The notes beneath the pieces are model-generated. The model searched no databases and was not told the origin of the DNA. It saw only the letters and a program-made list of their open reading frames with translations. A stretch of DNA of 64,000 bases. Origin: Proteles cristata cristata (Eukaryota; Chordata; Mammalia; Carnivora; Hyaenidae). The number at the start of each line of letters is the position of its first letter. Position 1 is the first letter of the stretch. Positions 1 through 9,599 of the stretch are shown here, piece by piece. A program made the translations under genes and the position numbers. The stretch lies in contig JAESUZ010001071.1 of assembly GCA_017311185.1 (NCBI GenBank), positions 930,001 to 994,000 on the forward strand, given 5' to 3'.

Positions 1-429
1 AGAACATTCCACAGAAATAAAGGGAGAAGTAGAGAATTTCACACCCATAGTTGGAAATTTTGATAAACCTCCCTTGATAAATGATAGAAGCAGACAAAAA
101 TCATTACAGATAGAGAAGATTTCAATAAAGCTGTTAGCCAATTTAATTGCTTTTCTGAACAGTATACCCAATAACCATGGATATGCTTTCTTTTTAAATG
201 TATGTAAACCATTTAATAACATAAGTCATACACTGGCTTATAAAGCAAATATAACCAAATATCAAATACAACATAAATGGCCTCTGACTAACTAGAAATT
301 AAACTGAACTGATTTTTAAAAAAGGTAACCAGAAGACACCCAAGTGTGTTGTGAATTTAAGCAATCAATAAATATAAAAACCTAATAAAAAAATCAATAG
401 AACACTTGAAATGCCCTTTATAAAGAGCA
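1..429. other. AT-rich DNA, no gene recognised
   Basis: A-rich single-copy-looking sequence leading into an old L1 3' end. The 73-codon frame in it has no supporting splice, start or homology signal. It may be more eroded L1, because the sequence just downstream is L1. Confidence 0.4.
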
Positions 430-1042
430 CATTGTAATAACTAATAATAATAATAATGAACAATAAGCTCAACATCCTTACTCATGAAGGAAATATACAT
501 AAAAATCATCCAATAGGAAAAAAAATCACTAAAATTGACAAGACTGAGAATACCAAGTGTTGTCAGAATTCTAGAACTCTTCCACATTACTCGTGTCAGT
601 GTAGGATAATAAAACAACCATGGGAAACAGGCAGTATTTACTAAAGCAATTCTAATCCTAGATGCATACCCAAGAGAACTGAATAGATTTGCTTACAAGA
701 AGACATATACCAGAGTGCTCACAACTTTAAATAACCCAAAATTGAAACAAAAATATTCCCAAATAGAATGGATAAGTAAACTGAAGTATATATGTTATAT
801 AACAATAGTAAACAATAACAACAAAAAAAAAATAAGCTACTGCAACATGCAAGAACAAAATAGCTGTAACTTACAGATATTATGTTAAAATAAACTAGAT
901 ACAAAAGATTCCATATGATTCAATACAGATGAATTTCAAGAAGGTTCAAGATAAACTTATGGCAATAGAAGCTAGAAGAGTGGTTCCTTTAGAGAGTATT
1001 GCTATGCAAGTAAGTGTAAGAGATCCCTTTTAGTGGCTGGAA
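430..1042 (+). mobile_element. Ancient L1 3' end (L1M type), sense
   Basis: The sequence reads as a decayed end of L1 ORF2 followed by its 3' UTR. It contains the late-ORF2 run (about 470-560) on animals of the form 'ctcaacatccttactcatgaagg', then the 'accaagtgttgtcag' block (555), 'acccaagagaactgaat' (668), 'aacccaaaattgaaac' (734) and 'agaagagtggttccttt' (974). Many substitutions and indels mark it as old. It is cut at 1043 by the younger L1 on the other strand, and a short continuation may lie at 2912-2960. The family name is from memory. Confidence 0.7.
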
Positions 1043-1055
1043 ATCTATAGATCTT
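1043..1055. repeat. Target-site duplication, left copy
   Basis: ATCTATAGATCTT, matched by ATCTATAGGTCTT at 2899-2911 (12 of 13). The two copies flank the inverted L1 at 1056-2898. Confidence 0.75.
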
Positions 1056-1388
1056 ATTTTTTTTTTTATTTCATAGTTTATTGTCAAGTTGGATTCCTTA
1101 TAACACCCAGTGCTCATCCCAACAAGTGCCCTCCTCCATGCCCATCACCCTCCTTCCCCTCTCCCTGACCCCCATCAGCCCTGAGTTTATTCTAAGCATT
1201 CAAGAGTCTCTCATGGTTTACCTCCCTCCCTTTACCCAAATATTTTCCCCCTTCTATTCCCCCATGGTCCTCCATTAAGTTTCCCCTAATCCTTCTATAC
1301 ATGAAAGCATATGGTATCTGTCTTTCTCTGCCTGATTTATTTCACTCACCATAACACCCTCAAGTTCTATCCATGTTGCTACAAATGG

Positions 1389-2860
1389 TCAGATTTCGTT
1401 CTTTCTCATTGCCATGTAGTATTCCATCATATAGATAAACCACATCTTCTTGATCCATTTGTCAGTTGAAGGACACTTAGGCTCTTTCCATGATTTGGCT
1501 ATTATTGAGAGTGCTGCTATGACCATTGGGGTACATGTGCCCCTAGGCATCAGCACTCCTGTATCCCTTGGGTAAATTCCTAGCAGTGCTATTTTTAGGT
1601 CATAGGGGAATTCTAGTGTTAATTTTTTGAGGAAGCTCCACACTGTTTTCCAGAGTGGCTATACCAGTTTACATTCCCACCAACAGTGTAGGAGGGTGCC
1701 CGTTTCTCACATCCTTGCCAGCATCTATAGTCTCTGGATTTGTTTATTTTAGCCATGCTGACTGGCATGAGGTGGTACCTCAGTGTGGTTTTGATCTGCA
1801 TTTCCCTGATGATGAGAGACGCTGAGCATCATTTCATGTGTCTGTTGGCCATCTGGATGTCCTCTTTGGAGAAGTGTCTGTTCATGTCTTCTGCCCATTT
1901 CTTCACTGGATTATTTGTTTTTTGGGTGTGGAGCTTGGTGAGTTCCTTATAGATTTTGGATACTAGCTCTTTATCTGATTTGCCATTTGCAACTATCTTT
2001 TCCCATTCCGTCAGTTGACTATTAGTTTTATTGATTGTTTCCTTTGCCATGCAGAAGCTTTTAATCTTGATGAGGTCCCAGTAGTTCATTTTTTGCTCTT
2101 GACTCCCTTGCCTTTGTGTCAAGTAAGAAATTGCTGTGGTTGAGGTCAAAGAGGTTTTTTTTTGCTTTCTCCTCTAGGGTTTTGATGGTTTCCTGTCTCA
2201 CATTCAGGTCCTTTATCCATTTTGAGTTTATTTTCGTGTATGGTGTGAGGCAGTCATCTAGTTTCATTCTTCTACATGTTGCTGTCCAGTTCTCCCAGCA
2301 CCATCTGTTAAAGAGGCTGTCTTTTATCCATTGGATACTCTTTCCTGCTTTGTCAAAGATTAGTTGGCCATACATTTGTGGGTCCAATTTTGTGCCAATA
2401 CCATACTGTCTTGAAGATTACAGCTTTGTAGTAGAGACTAAAGTCTGGGATGGTGATGCCTCTGGTTTTGGTTTTCTTCAGTATTTGGTTATTCAGGGTA
2501 TTTTGTCATTCCATACAAATTTTAGGATCATTTGTTCTAGTTTTGAGAAGAATGCTGGTGCAATTTTGATTGGGATTGCATTGAATGTGTAGATTGCTTT
2601 GGGTAGTAATAAACTTTTAACAATATTTATTCTTCTAATCCATAAGCATGGAATGTTTTTACATTTCTGTGTGTCTTCTTCATTTTCCTTCAGAAGTTTT
2701 CTATAGTTTTCATCATAGAGATCTCTTATATCTTTGGTTAGATTTATCCCTAGGTATTTTATGGTTGTTTTTTTTTTTTTTTTTTTTTTTTTTGTGCAAT
2801 TGTGAATGGGATCAATTTCTTGATTTCCCTTTCTGTTGCTTCATTATTGGTGTATAAAAA
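1389..2860 (-). pseudogene. L1 ORF2 C-terminal remnant
   Basis: Minus-strand frames carry the familiar C-terminal third of the L1 ORF2 protein. The frame at 2061-2387 has the [13 protein letters not shown] region, 1829-2149 has the [18 protein letters not shown] region, and 1389-1643 ends with MEYYMAMRKNEI. The pieces lie in different frames, so frameshifts break the reading frame. The endonuclease and reverse transcriptase domains are absent because of 5' truncation, so it cannot be autonomous. Confidence 0.8.
2768..2793. repeat. Poly(T) run, 26 bases, inside L1
   Basis: An uninterrupted T26 run lies inside the antisense L1 body, not at its tail. On the L1 sense strand it is an A26 run within ORF2, so it arose by homopolymer expansion after insertion. 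Confidence 0.9.
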
Positions 2861-2911
2861 TGCAACCCATTTCTGTACATTGATTTTGTACCCTGGATAT
2901 CTATAGGTCTT

Positions 2912-4983
2912 GGTCTTGCATCTAGTAAAACATGTGTTTACATATTTAAACCTTCACTGAGGTGACCACTTGAAAGTACTGTGCCTTATGCTCTTCCTAA
3001 TGTAAATTTCACCTCATTAAATAAGGGAACAGGGAAGTAATGATATAAATTATCTGACCATTTGCAACTAGATCTTTATACATTTCTAATGTCAATTCCT
3101 TTACAGATGGTTAGTTTGTTAACAGAAACTCTTCTGCTCCATCCTGTGTGGTTAAGTATCTGTGACCTTCGGAGCACAATAACATTAGCACAAATGTAAC
3201 ATTTGCATTGTCTACCAACTGTTTCACCACCATTAAGTGGAAAATATCATCAGGAAGCATTACAGACCTTTGTCGTCTTAATGTTACTGTGTCTTTAAGT
3301 GTAGATTATCATGAGACAACCATATGCTTCTATATAGTTCTAGAGTAGAAAATTCACCTTTTATGCTTAAAACACTTTGCTCTATTTAGAGATGGGTTTT
3401 TTTTTTGTTTTTTGTTTTGTTTTCACTTTAGTACAACTTGAATAAATATACTGTGTACAGTGGGAAACCACTGATCAATTTCCACGCTTCATTCCCCTTC
3501 TAAGATACTTTTGGAAGCCTTAGATTTAATATCTTAAGGGTAAAATGATTTGTTTATCCTAAAGTAATTTTATGTCATTTTGGTAATTATTATAAGAACT
3601 GCCAGGTGTTGCCTGCACTACAATTTAGTGTACTGAAAATTAAGGAATAGGTATTAAGTCCGAGTTTTAGTTTTTATCTATTTGCATTAATTAGTAACTT
3701 CATCTTTTAACTCTGAATATAGAACACCGTAACAGGGCAAAACTTTACCTAAACTATTTTAGGGCCTGAAAATGACATTGACACAAGTTAGATTCACAGG
3801 ACAAAAGCATACAGATTTTTACATGTACACAGAAGGCGCCTCTGCCCCCACCCCAGGAAAGTGACAAACAAGCGAAGTGGCAAAATCTATAAATGTTTAT
3901 CTAGTAGGTTGAAATAAGAGTGGAAAATGAGGAAAGGAACTCAAATATCTAGGCAAAAGGCAAGTAGGAGTTACTCTAACAACGTCTTTTTGTACAGATT
4001 TTCTTGGCTTTTACTCCCCATCTCTGATGACAAGCTGCTTCTCTCCTTATACAGGGAGCTTGTCCATTTTGTATCTGCTGCTTTCCAAGTGTCTAGTTCA
4101 AAATAAAACTTACCCCAAAGTGGCATGTCTTGGGGTGGCACATTCTGCTGTCCTTCAGCAGGATCTAGGTACTCTAATCTGGTAGCCACAGTTTCTCATA
4201 TCTGAATACTCCTGGTCATTGAAGCTCCTATTTCCTCTCTAAATCTGTTAAATCCCTTCATTGTTGAGAAGTTTTAACTGTATTACACGTTTGTGTATAG
4301 CACTCTTTCTCATCATTTCTAAGCCTATATACAAACATGATTGAGTAAAACAAAAAACAGTTTGGGGGGGAGGGGAGGGGAGGGAAGGGAGGAAGGAAGG
4401 AAAAGTTCTAGTAAAATTTTCCCATTGAAGTGGTTCTCAAGGGCCTCATCGAAATGTGCCACTTTGGTATGTGGATTATTTAAGCTGAGGACAATCAAGA
4501 CCCAAAAGACTCAGGAAGAGCTTTGTACCATCCCCTTCAGTGTCTCTAAAAATTTAGATACAAGTCCTGGTCCAGGAAGAGAACTTACACTGATGAGAAC
4601 TATAAGCAGTATGAGTAGGTGCGGGAGAAGAGGGGGAGCTTGGCAAGGCCTGCTTGTTCAATATCCTCTGTATCATATCGTCTCTGCATGGCATGTCAGA
4701 TATGCTTACTAAACATTTGCTCTTCCCATCTTGATGTGAATGGTCTTCTTTCTCTTTCAAGCCTGAGACTCCTATCCATTTCTCCATAACTCAGGAGGGA
4801 ATTTAAGTCTCAACTGCCTGTGTGTGAGCCCTGATTGTTGTACAGCTCTGATATGTACAAAATTAAAGTTGTTTCTCTCCTGTTAATTTCTCCTCTATCA
4901 ATTAGTAGACTATCCAAAAGAACGAATTTCCCTTCCCAACACAATTGTCAACCCTGTGAAAAACTGTAATATAATTCTACATA
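2912..4983. other. Single-copy DNA, no gene seen
   Basis: About 2 kb with no recognised repeat apart from a possible short L1 continuation at 2912-2960 and the G-rich tract at 4364-4404. Short open frames here (60-123 codons) overlap one another on both strands and carry no recognisable domain. Confidence 0.4.
4364..4404 (+). repeat. Purine tract with G-quadruplex motif
   Basis: The + strand has a G7 run followed by G4, G4, G3 and G3 runs separated by one or two A, then GGAAGGAAGG. Four or more G-runs with 1-2 nt loops meet the usual definition of an intramolecular G-quadruplex candidate. It stands alone in AT-rich DNA. Confidence 0.75.
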
Positions 4984-5609
4984 CAGGCATACCTTGTTTT
5001 ATCATGCTTTATTTTATTAAACCTCAGATACTGTGATTTTTACAGTGGAAGCTTTGTGGCATCCCTGCCCTGAGCAAGTCTATCAGTGCCTCTTTTTCCA
5101 ACAGCATTTGCTCATTTGGTACCTGTGTCTCATTTTAGCCTCCTGATATTTCAAACTTTTTCATTATATTTGTTATGGTGATCTTCAATCATGACTCACT
5201 GAAAACTCAGAAAATGGCTATTATTTTTTAGCAATAAAGTATTTTTTAATTTCAGGTGTGTATTTTTTTTTAGACTTGATACTATTGCACACTTAATAGA
5301 CTACAGTTTAGTGTAAACATAGCTTTTAAATGTCCTGGGAAGGCAGAATATTCATTTTTTTTTAATGTTTAGTTTGAGAGAACCCATACATGAGTGGGGG
5401 AGGGATAGAGAGAAGGGGAGAGAGAGAATTCTAAGCAGGATCCATGCTGTCAGTATAGAGTCTGATGCAGGGCTTAAACTCATGAACTGTGAGATCATGA
5501 CCTGAGCCAAAATCAAGAGTCAGGCACTTATCTGACTGGCTCACCTGGGCGCTCCCAAAATATTCATTTGAATTGCTTTACTGCAGTGGTCTGGAACCAG
5601 GTATGCCTG
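4984..5609. mobile_element. Tigger-like DNA transposon (MITE), TIRs intact, SINE nested
   Basis: The element opens with CAGGCATACC at 4984 and closes with the exact reverse complement GGTATGCCTG at 5600-5609. TA dinucleotides flank both ends (4982-4983 and 5610-5611), as expected for Tc1/mariner-pogo elements. Without the nested SINE at 5358-5558 it is about 0.41 kb and has no transposase frame, so it is a non-autonomous internal-deletion derivative. Internal blocks match the second copy at 61186-61618. I recall these ends as Tigger1/MER37-type; the name needs a library search. Confidence 0.85.
5358..5558 (-). mobile_element. CAN SINE, antisense, nested in Tigger-like element
   Basis: The minus-strand tRNA-like head lies at the right end (TGAGCCA/ACCTGGGCGC type), then the 'gagatcatgacctgagcc' block, a GA-rich body and a T-rich tail at 5358. 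The repeats AATATTCATTT at 5347-5357 and 5559-5569 are its TSD. It is older than the CpG-rich copies. Confidence 0.85.
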
Positions 5610-5611
5610 TA

Positions 5612-7804
5612 TTGAGTCCTGTTTATCAGAGTTTCAATGTAACTACATAAAAAAAATCTGAAAGTTTTCTAGACTCCTAGAAACAGTCCAGGCCACATTA
5701 TTTTAGAGGCAGAATTCAATGGGCTTTTCAGGAAGCATCAGGTTTATCTTGAGACAATGTCTATAATTAGGATTTCAAATAAGAAAAAATCTAGGTTTTA
5801 TTTCTTCATACTTGGAAAATAGTCCTCAACTCACTGAGAAAAATAAAGCAAGTAAATCTAGGATCAGTTGTGAAGAGAGGTCTCCTGTACCAACATTATC
5901 TATAGTAGCTTGGCCACCAATGTCATATAATACCAGGAAAACAAAGGATAGGAAGACCAAATCCAATCTGTTGTCCAATTCATTTGACTGGTCTTGCTAA
6001 AAAATCATATACACTCATATTCTTTAAAGCAAGCAAGTCTAATGTATACAAGATCATCCAATGTATCTTTGTAATTTTACATTTCTATTTATGTTAAAAA
6101 GCATAATGTTATTTACTTGAGCATAACAAAATAAAAAGTTAAGAAAGTGAAACGAGATTGCAAATTTGGCAATTCTTGGCAAATGTTACAATATTGTGAT
6201 TTCTTAGAACTATGTATTTGGTTTCCCTCCTTGTTCCTGGTCCAGACTCTTTGTAATAGTCTGTGTCATAAGAGCTCTAGTGTCATCTTTGGTTAAAACA
6301 CTTAGTTTTGTTTCCTGGTGTCTTCAGGCAAATAGCATCAGAATTGAGTTAAATTATTGGATGCCCAGTTGTATAGGGGGGAAAAACCTACAATTCGGTG
6401 ACCAGAAGTATTGAGAGTGTTGAGAAGAGACAGTTTTTCCTGGTCAATGATAGTACTTCCTAAACTATTCTCCCTCAACAGAGGTCTGCAGAGGACCAGG
6501 GAGTAATTATTTTCAGCATTTCAAGCTACTAATAGTCTATCAAAACTAATCAATCTGTCACTGTAGCGCCGTAAACAATACATAGAAGAATGGGTGTAGT
6601 CAATGTTTTAATAAGACTATTTACAAAAAGATGGTAGAATAGAATTGGGTAACTGGCCTTATTTTATGATTGATTTCCTAAAAAGTCAGATATAGAAGAT
6701 ATTAAATTTATGGGGATCATTGCTTTTTGTTTGGTAGGTGTTTGCATATGGGTTTTCACACACTCCCATCTTAATCAGTAGACATTGACTTCCTATGATG
6801 AAAAAAGGAAAGTTAATCATTAATACTTATTCCCAGCTCTTCCTCAAAGGCCAATGTTTGTCAGGTATGTTGTATTATAAATATTCTACAAATGTTAGCA
6901 TTAAAACCAAGATATATCTAGTTCTCTCCTGGGTCTATCTTCCTATCAATCAAGATTCTTGAATTGAAAGGGTAAATATCCCTTAAAATACTACAAGCAT
7001 ACCTGCACACAAACAAGCAAACACATACAAAGATTGCACTAAGCAGCCTACAAGAAAAGTTCATAAGGCAGGTGTAATTATTTCACAAAGTGACTAGAGA
7101 AAGCATTTTTATTCCATTGTTTTTGTTTCCTGGAGCCAAAGGTACATATCATACTGGAAACCACTCACTGCCTTACCTATATACCCTGAAATTAACACCT
7201 TGAAATTACTGTCTTCAATTCCCTCCCTCTAAAGGTGAGGGTGATTTTACTAGTGGATCACTAGGGAAAAAAAAAAACATAGATGCTTATAAATGAAGGA
7301 TCCTCTACAATTTGACGTATTTGTAATAATTATGCAAACAGATAAATTAATTTTGTATGATTCATTACATATACCTTTTCTAGCTTGTAGAGAGAAAAGG
7401 AAGAAATTTCTACATGTGGAAGTCACTTCCCACCAACATTTCCTCTCATTAGCATCAGTCCCCAGATTCCAACAACTACCACCTTTCATTGCCTAACAGT
7501 TGTCACAGGGCTCAGGAGCTGGCTCTGCTACCTACCTGCCAGGCTGTAAGAGAAGAGGGATCAAGCACTCCAGGAACAACCCTAAATAACAGCTCACGGG
7601 AGTTGATGTCCCAACTCCCTTGCCAACCCCTTGGGTCTGTCTGACACAGAATTCCCCCCATGAAATTAAGCTTCGGCTGCCCATAGGGTTACTTAGTTGA
7701 TAATTCTCCATTTATTGGTGCCTTCCCTTTCCATTCTTCCAGTTCACTTCTTTGCCCCCGATGGGTTCCTTCATCTCTCATACCCCAAAGCACACATCGT
7801 TTGT
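5612..7804. other. Single-copy DNA, no gene seen
   Basis: About 2.2 kb without a recognised element or convincing exon. Short open frames such as 7293-7496 have an equally open shadow on the other strand and no family resemblance. Confidence 0.4.
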
Positions 7805-8060
7805 TAGTGTGCCCATTTTACAGATCATGAAACTGAAACTTAAAGATTTTTAAATAACCCCATCTATAAACAAAGATCTTCTTAGCTGTGGAGACCTTGC
7901 TAATGAACACTCTACCTTTCAATTTTTGTTTTGTTTTGGCAGTTTACTCTAAAAAAACCACAGGACATAGAGCCCAACATTATTAATAACAAAACTTTGT
8001 AGTGCCTACTCTGTGCCAGGGACAAGTATCACTTCACTTAGTTTTCACAGTAGGTAGGTT
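7805..8060 (-). repeat. MIR fragments
   Basis: Two pieces resemble the antisense MIR core: 'cccattttacagatcatgaa' at about 7812 and 'tgtgccagggacaag' at about 8012. Their order is not that of one continuous MIR, so they are probably two decayed copies. Confidence 0.4.
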
Positions 8061-8196
8061 TTCTACAGGCAAAAAGAACTTAAACTTAGGGTGGTTGTAT
8101 CTGGAGTCAAATTAGCCTATCTGCCTCAACAGAACAAGAATTTAAAGCTTTTACTCTGAGAGCTCTCAAGAGAGCAATGCATCAAAACTTTCCAGA

Positions 8197-8390
8197 GGTT
8201 AAATATCCAACTCTTGATCTTGGTTCAGGTCATGATCTCAGGGGTCCTGAGTGTGAGCCCTGCATTGGGCTCATGTGCTGGCAGTATGAATCCTCCTTGG
8301 GATTCTCTCTCTCCTTCTCCCTCTGCCCCTTACCTCTGAAGTGGGCTCGCTCTCAAATTAAATAAACTTAAAAAGAAAAAAAAAGCACTT
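8197..8390 (+). mobile_element. Older CAN SINE, head missing
   Basis: It begins within the tRNA-like head at 'atccaactcttgatcttgg', then has 'caggtcatgatctcag', a CT-rich stretch (8300-8330) and an A-rich tail (8366-8390). The A box is missing. Divergence is high, so this is an old subfamily. Confidence 0.75.
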
Positions 8391-8514
8391 GAAATAAAAT
8401 AATAAAATAATCATTCAGTACTTTTGCTGTGCTTCTAACTTGGCAGCACCCAGAACCACTTCTGGAAGTCCATAGACATTCTCTGATGAATTTCTGTCTG
8501 ATGAGGTCAACAAT

Positions 8515-8685
8515 AATTATATTTATTTCTTCCTACACTTTACACTCTACGGCAAATCTTAGGAACTAGATAGTATTTTTTATTTTAAAAGTAAAGAAAT
8601 TGAGGCTTAATTTTAGATGTTCAAGGTCACACAAATATAAAGTGGCAACACCCAGATTTAAATCTAGGTTTACCTGAGATCCAGC
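8515..8685 (-). repeat. MIR, antisense
   Basis: It contains 'aaagaaattgaggc' (8595), then 'caaggtcacac' (8622) and 'aagtggcaacacccagattt' (8640). This is the antisense order of the MIR core. Confidence 0.65.
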
Positions 8686-8806
8686 AGAATTTCCACCAGG
8701 CCTCATGGCTTCAGCCACCTACCCATTTAATGATGTCAAAAAAACAACAAAAAAGCAAAAAAACAAAAAACAAAAACATGTTCAAAGGGCTTGCTGTGGG
8801 AAATTT

Positions 8807-9020
8807 AAATTTTTTAAATGTTTATTCATTTCTGAGACAGAGAGAGACAGAGCATGAATGGGGAAGGGGCAGAGAGAGAGGGAGACACAGAATCCGAGGC
8901 AGGCTCCAGGCTCTGAGGTGATAGCAGAGAGCCTGATGCAGGGGTTGAACTCACAGACTGTGAGATCATGATCTAAGCTAAGGTTGGACGCTTACCCAAC
9001 TGAGCCACTCTGGCACCCCA
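8807..9020 (-). mobile_element. CAN SINE, antisense
   Basis: The reverse-strand head ends at 9020 (ACTGAGCCACTCTGGCACCCC), with a GA-rich body and T-rich tail at 8811-8835. GAAATTT occurs on each side (8800-8806 and 9021-9027) as a short TSD. Confidence 0.85.
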
Positions 9021-9036
9021 GAAATTTCATTTTTAC

Positions 9037-9593
9037 GTGAGCCATTTCCCTTCTTGGAATTTGTCCCATCCTGTTTTTTCCACTTGTAAGGACCTCCATT
9101 GTCTCCCCTCACCCTCTCTATTAACTCTTGATTCCAATGTACTGGGACCGCTTCCAGGAAGAGAGTCTTACAGGCCTTCTAGGTCGGTAAGATGGTGGTG
9201 CTCAAGATGGATATGTGTACCACCGAGAGCTTCATCTATACCAGAACCTGTCCCGGTCGCCAAGAAACCCCATTGCTACGGAGGCTATTTATATATTTGT
9301 TGCTTTGTTTTTGCTGTTCTCTCCTACTTAAAATGCAGAATGGCAATGTGGCACCAACACGGGTTTATTCAAAAATCTTGGAGAATCTTCAGAGTCATGA
9401 TGAAGTCTTGGTCTCCCACCCCCTACCCAGTAAACCCCTCTCTGCCTTTCTTTTGTTGCTACTAGGCACCTCTCTCTCCATTCCTCTCCTTTTTCCTCTC
9501 CTACACAACCCCACACACACATTCATATACACAAGCACCTCCAGTCCTTATACACATTTTAAAATTTGCTCTTCAAATATAAGATTTCATTAA
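9037..9593 (+). other. CpG-containing stretch open in two frames, unassigned
   Basis: Two + frames stay open together for 142 and 133 codons (9037-9465 and 9192-9593). Several CpG dinucleotides cluster at 9185-9285, which is unusual in the surrounding AT-rich DNA, and a GGTAAG donor-like string lies at 9185-9190. One frame has a hydrophobic run (YLYICCFVFAVLSYL). I do not recognise either product and see no acceptor, polyadenylation signal or homologue, so I do not call an exon. Confidence 0.2.
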
Positions 9594-9599
9594 ATTCAC

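Larger units (their letters stand above)
1056..2898 (-). mobile_element. 5'-truncated carnivore L1, antisense
   Basis: Read on the minus strand this is the last ~1.8 kb of a carnivore L1: the C-terminal part of ORF2, then the 3' UTR (agggcacttgttgggatgag-type block at about 1096-1130), ending in a poly(A) tail seen as T-rich sequence at 1056-1069. A 13-bp duplication flanks it (1043-1055 and 2899-2911, one mismatch), so this is a target-primed insertion truncated at its 5' end. It landed in the 3' UTR of the older L1 at 430-1042. Low divergence from the carnivore L1 end suggests moderate age. Confidence 0.88.
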
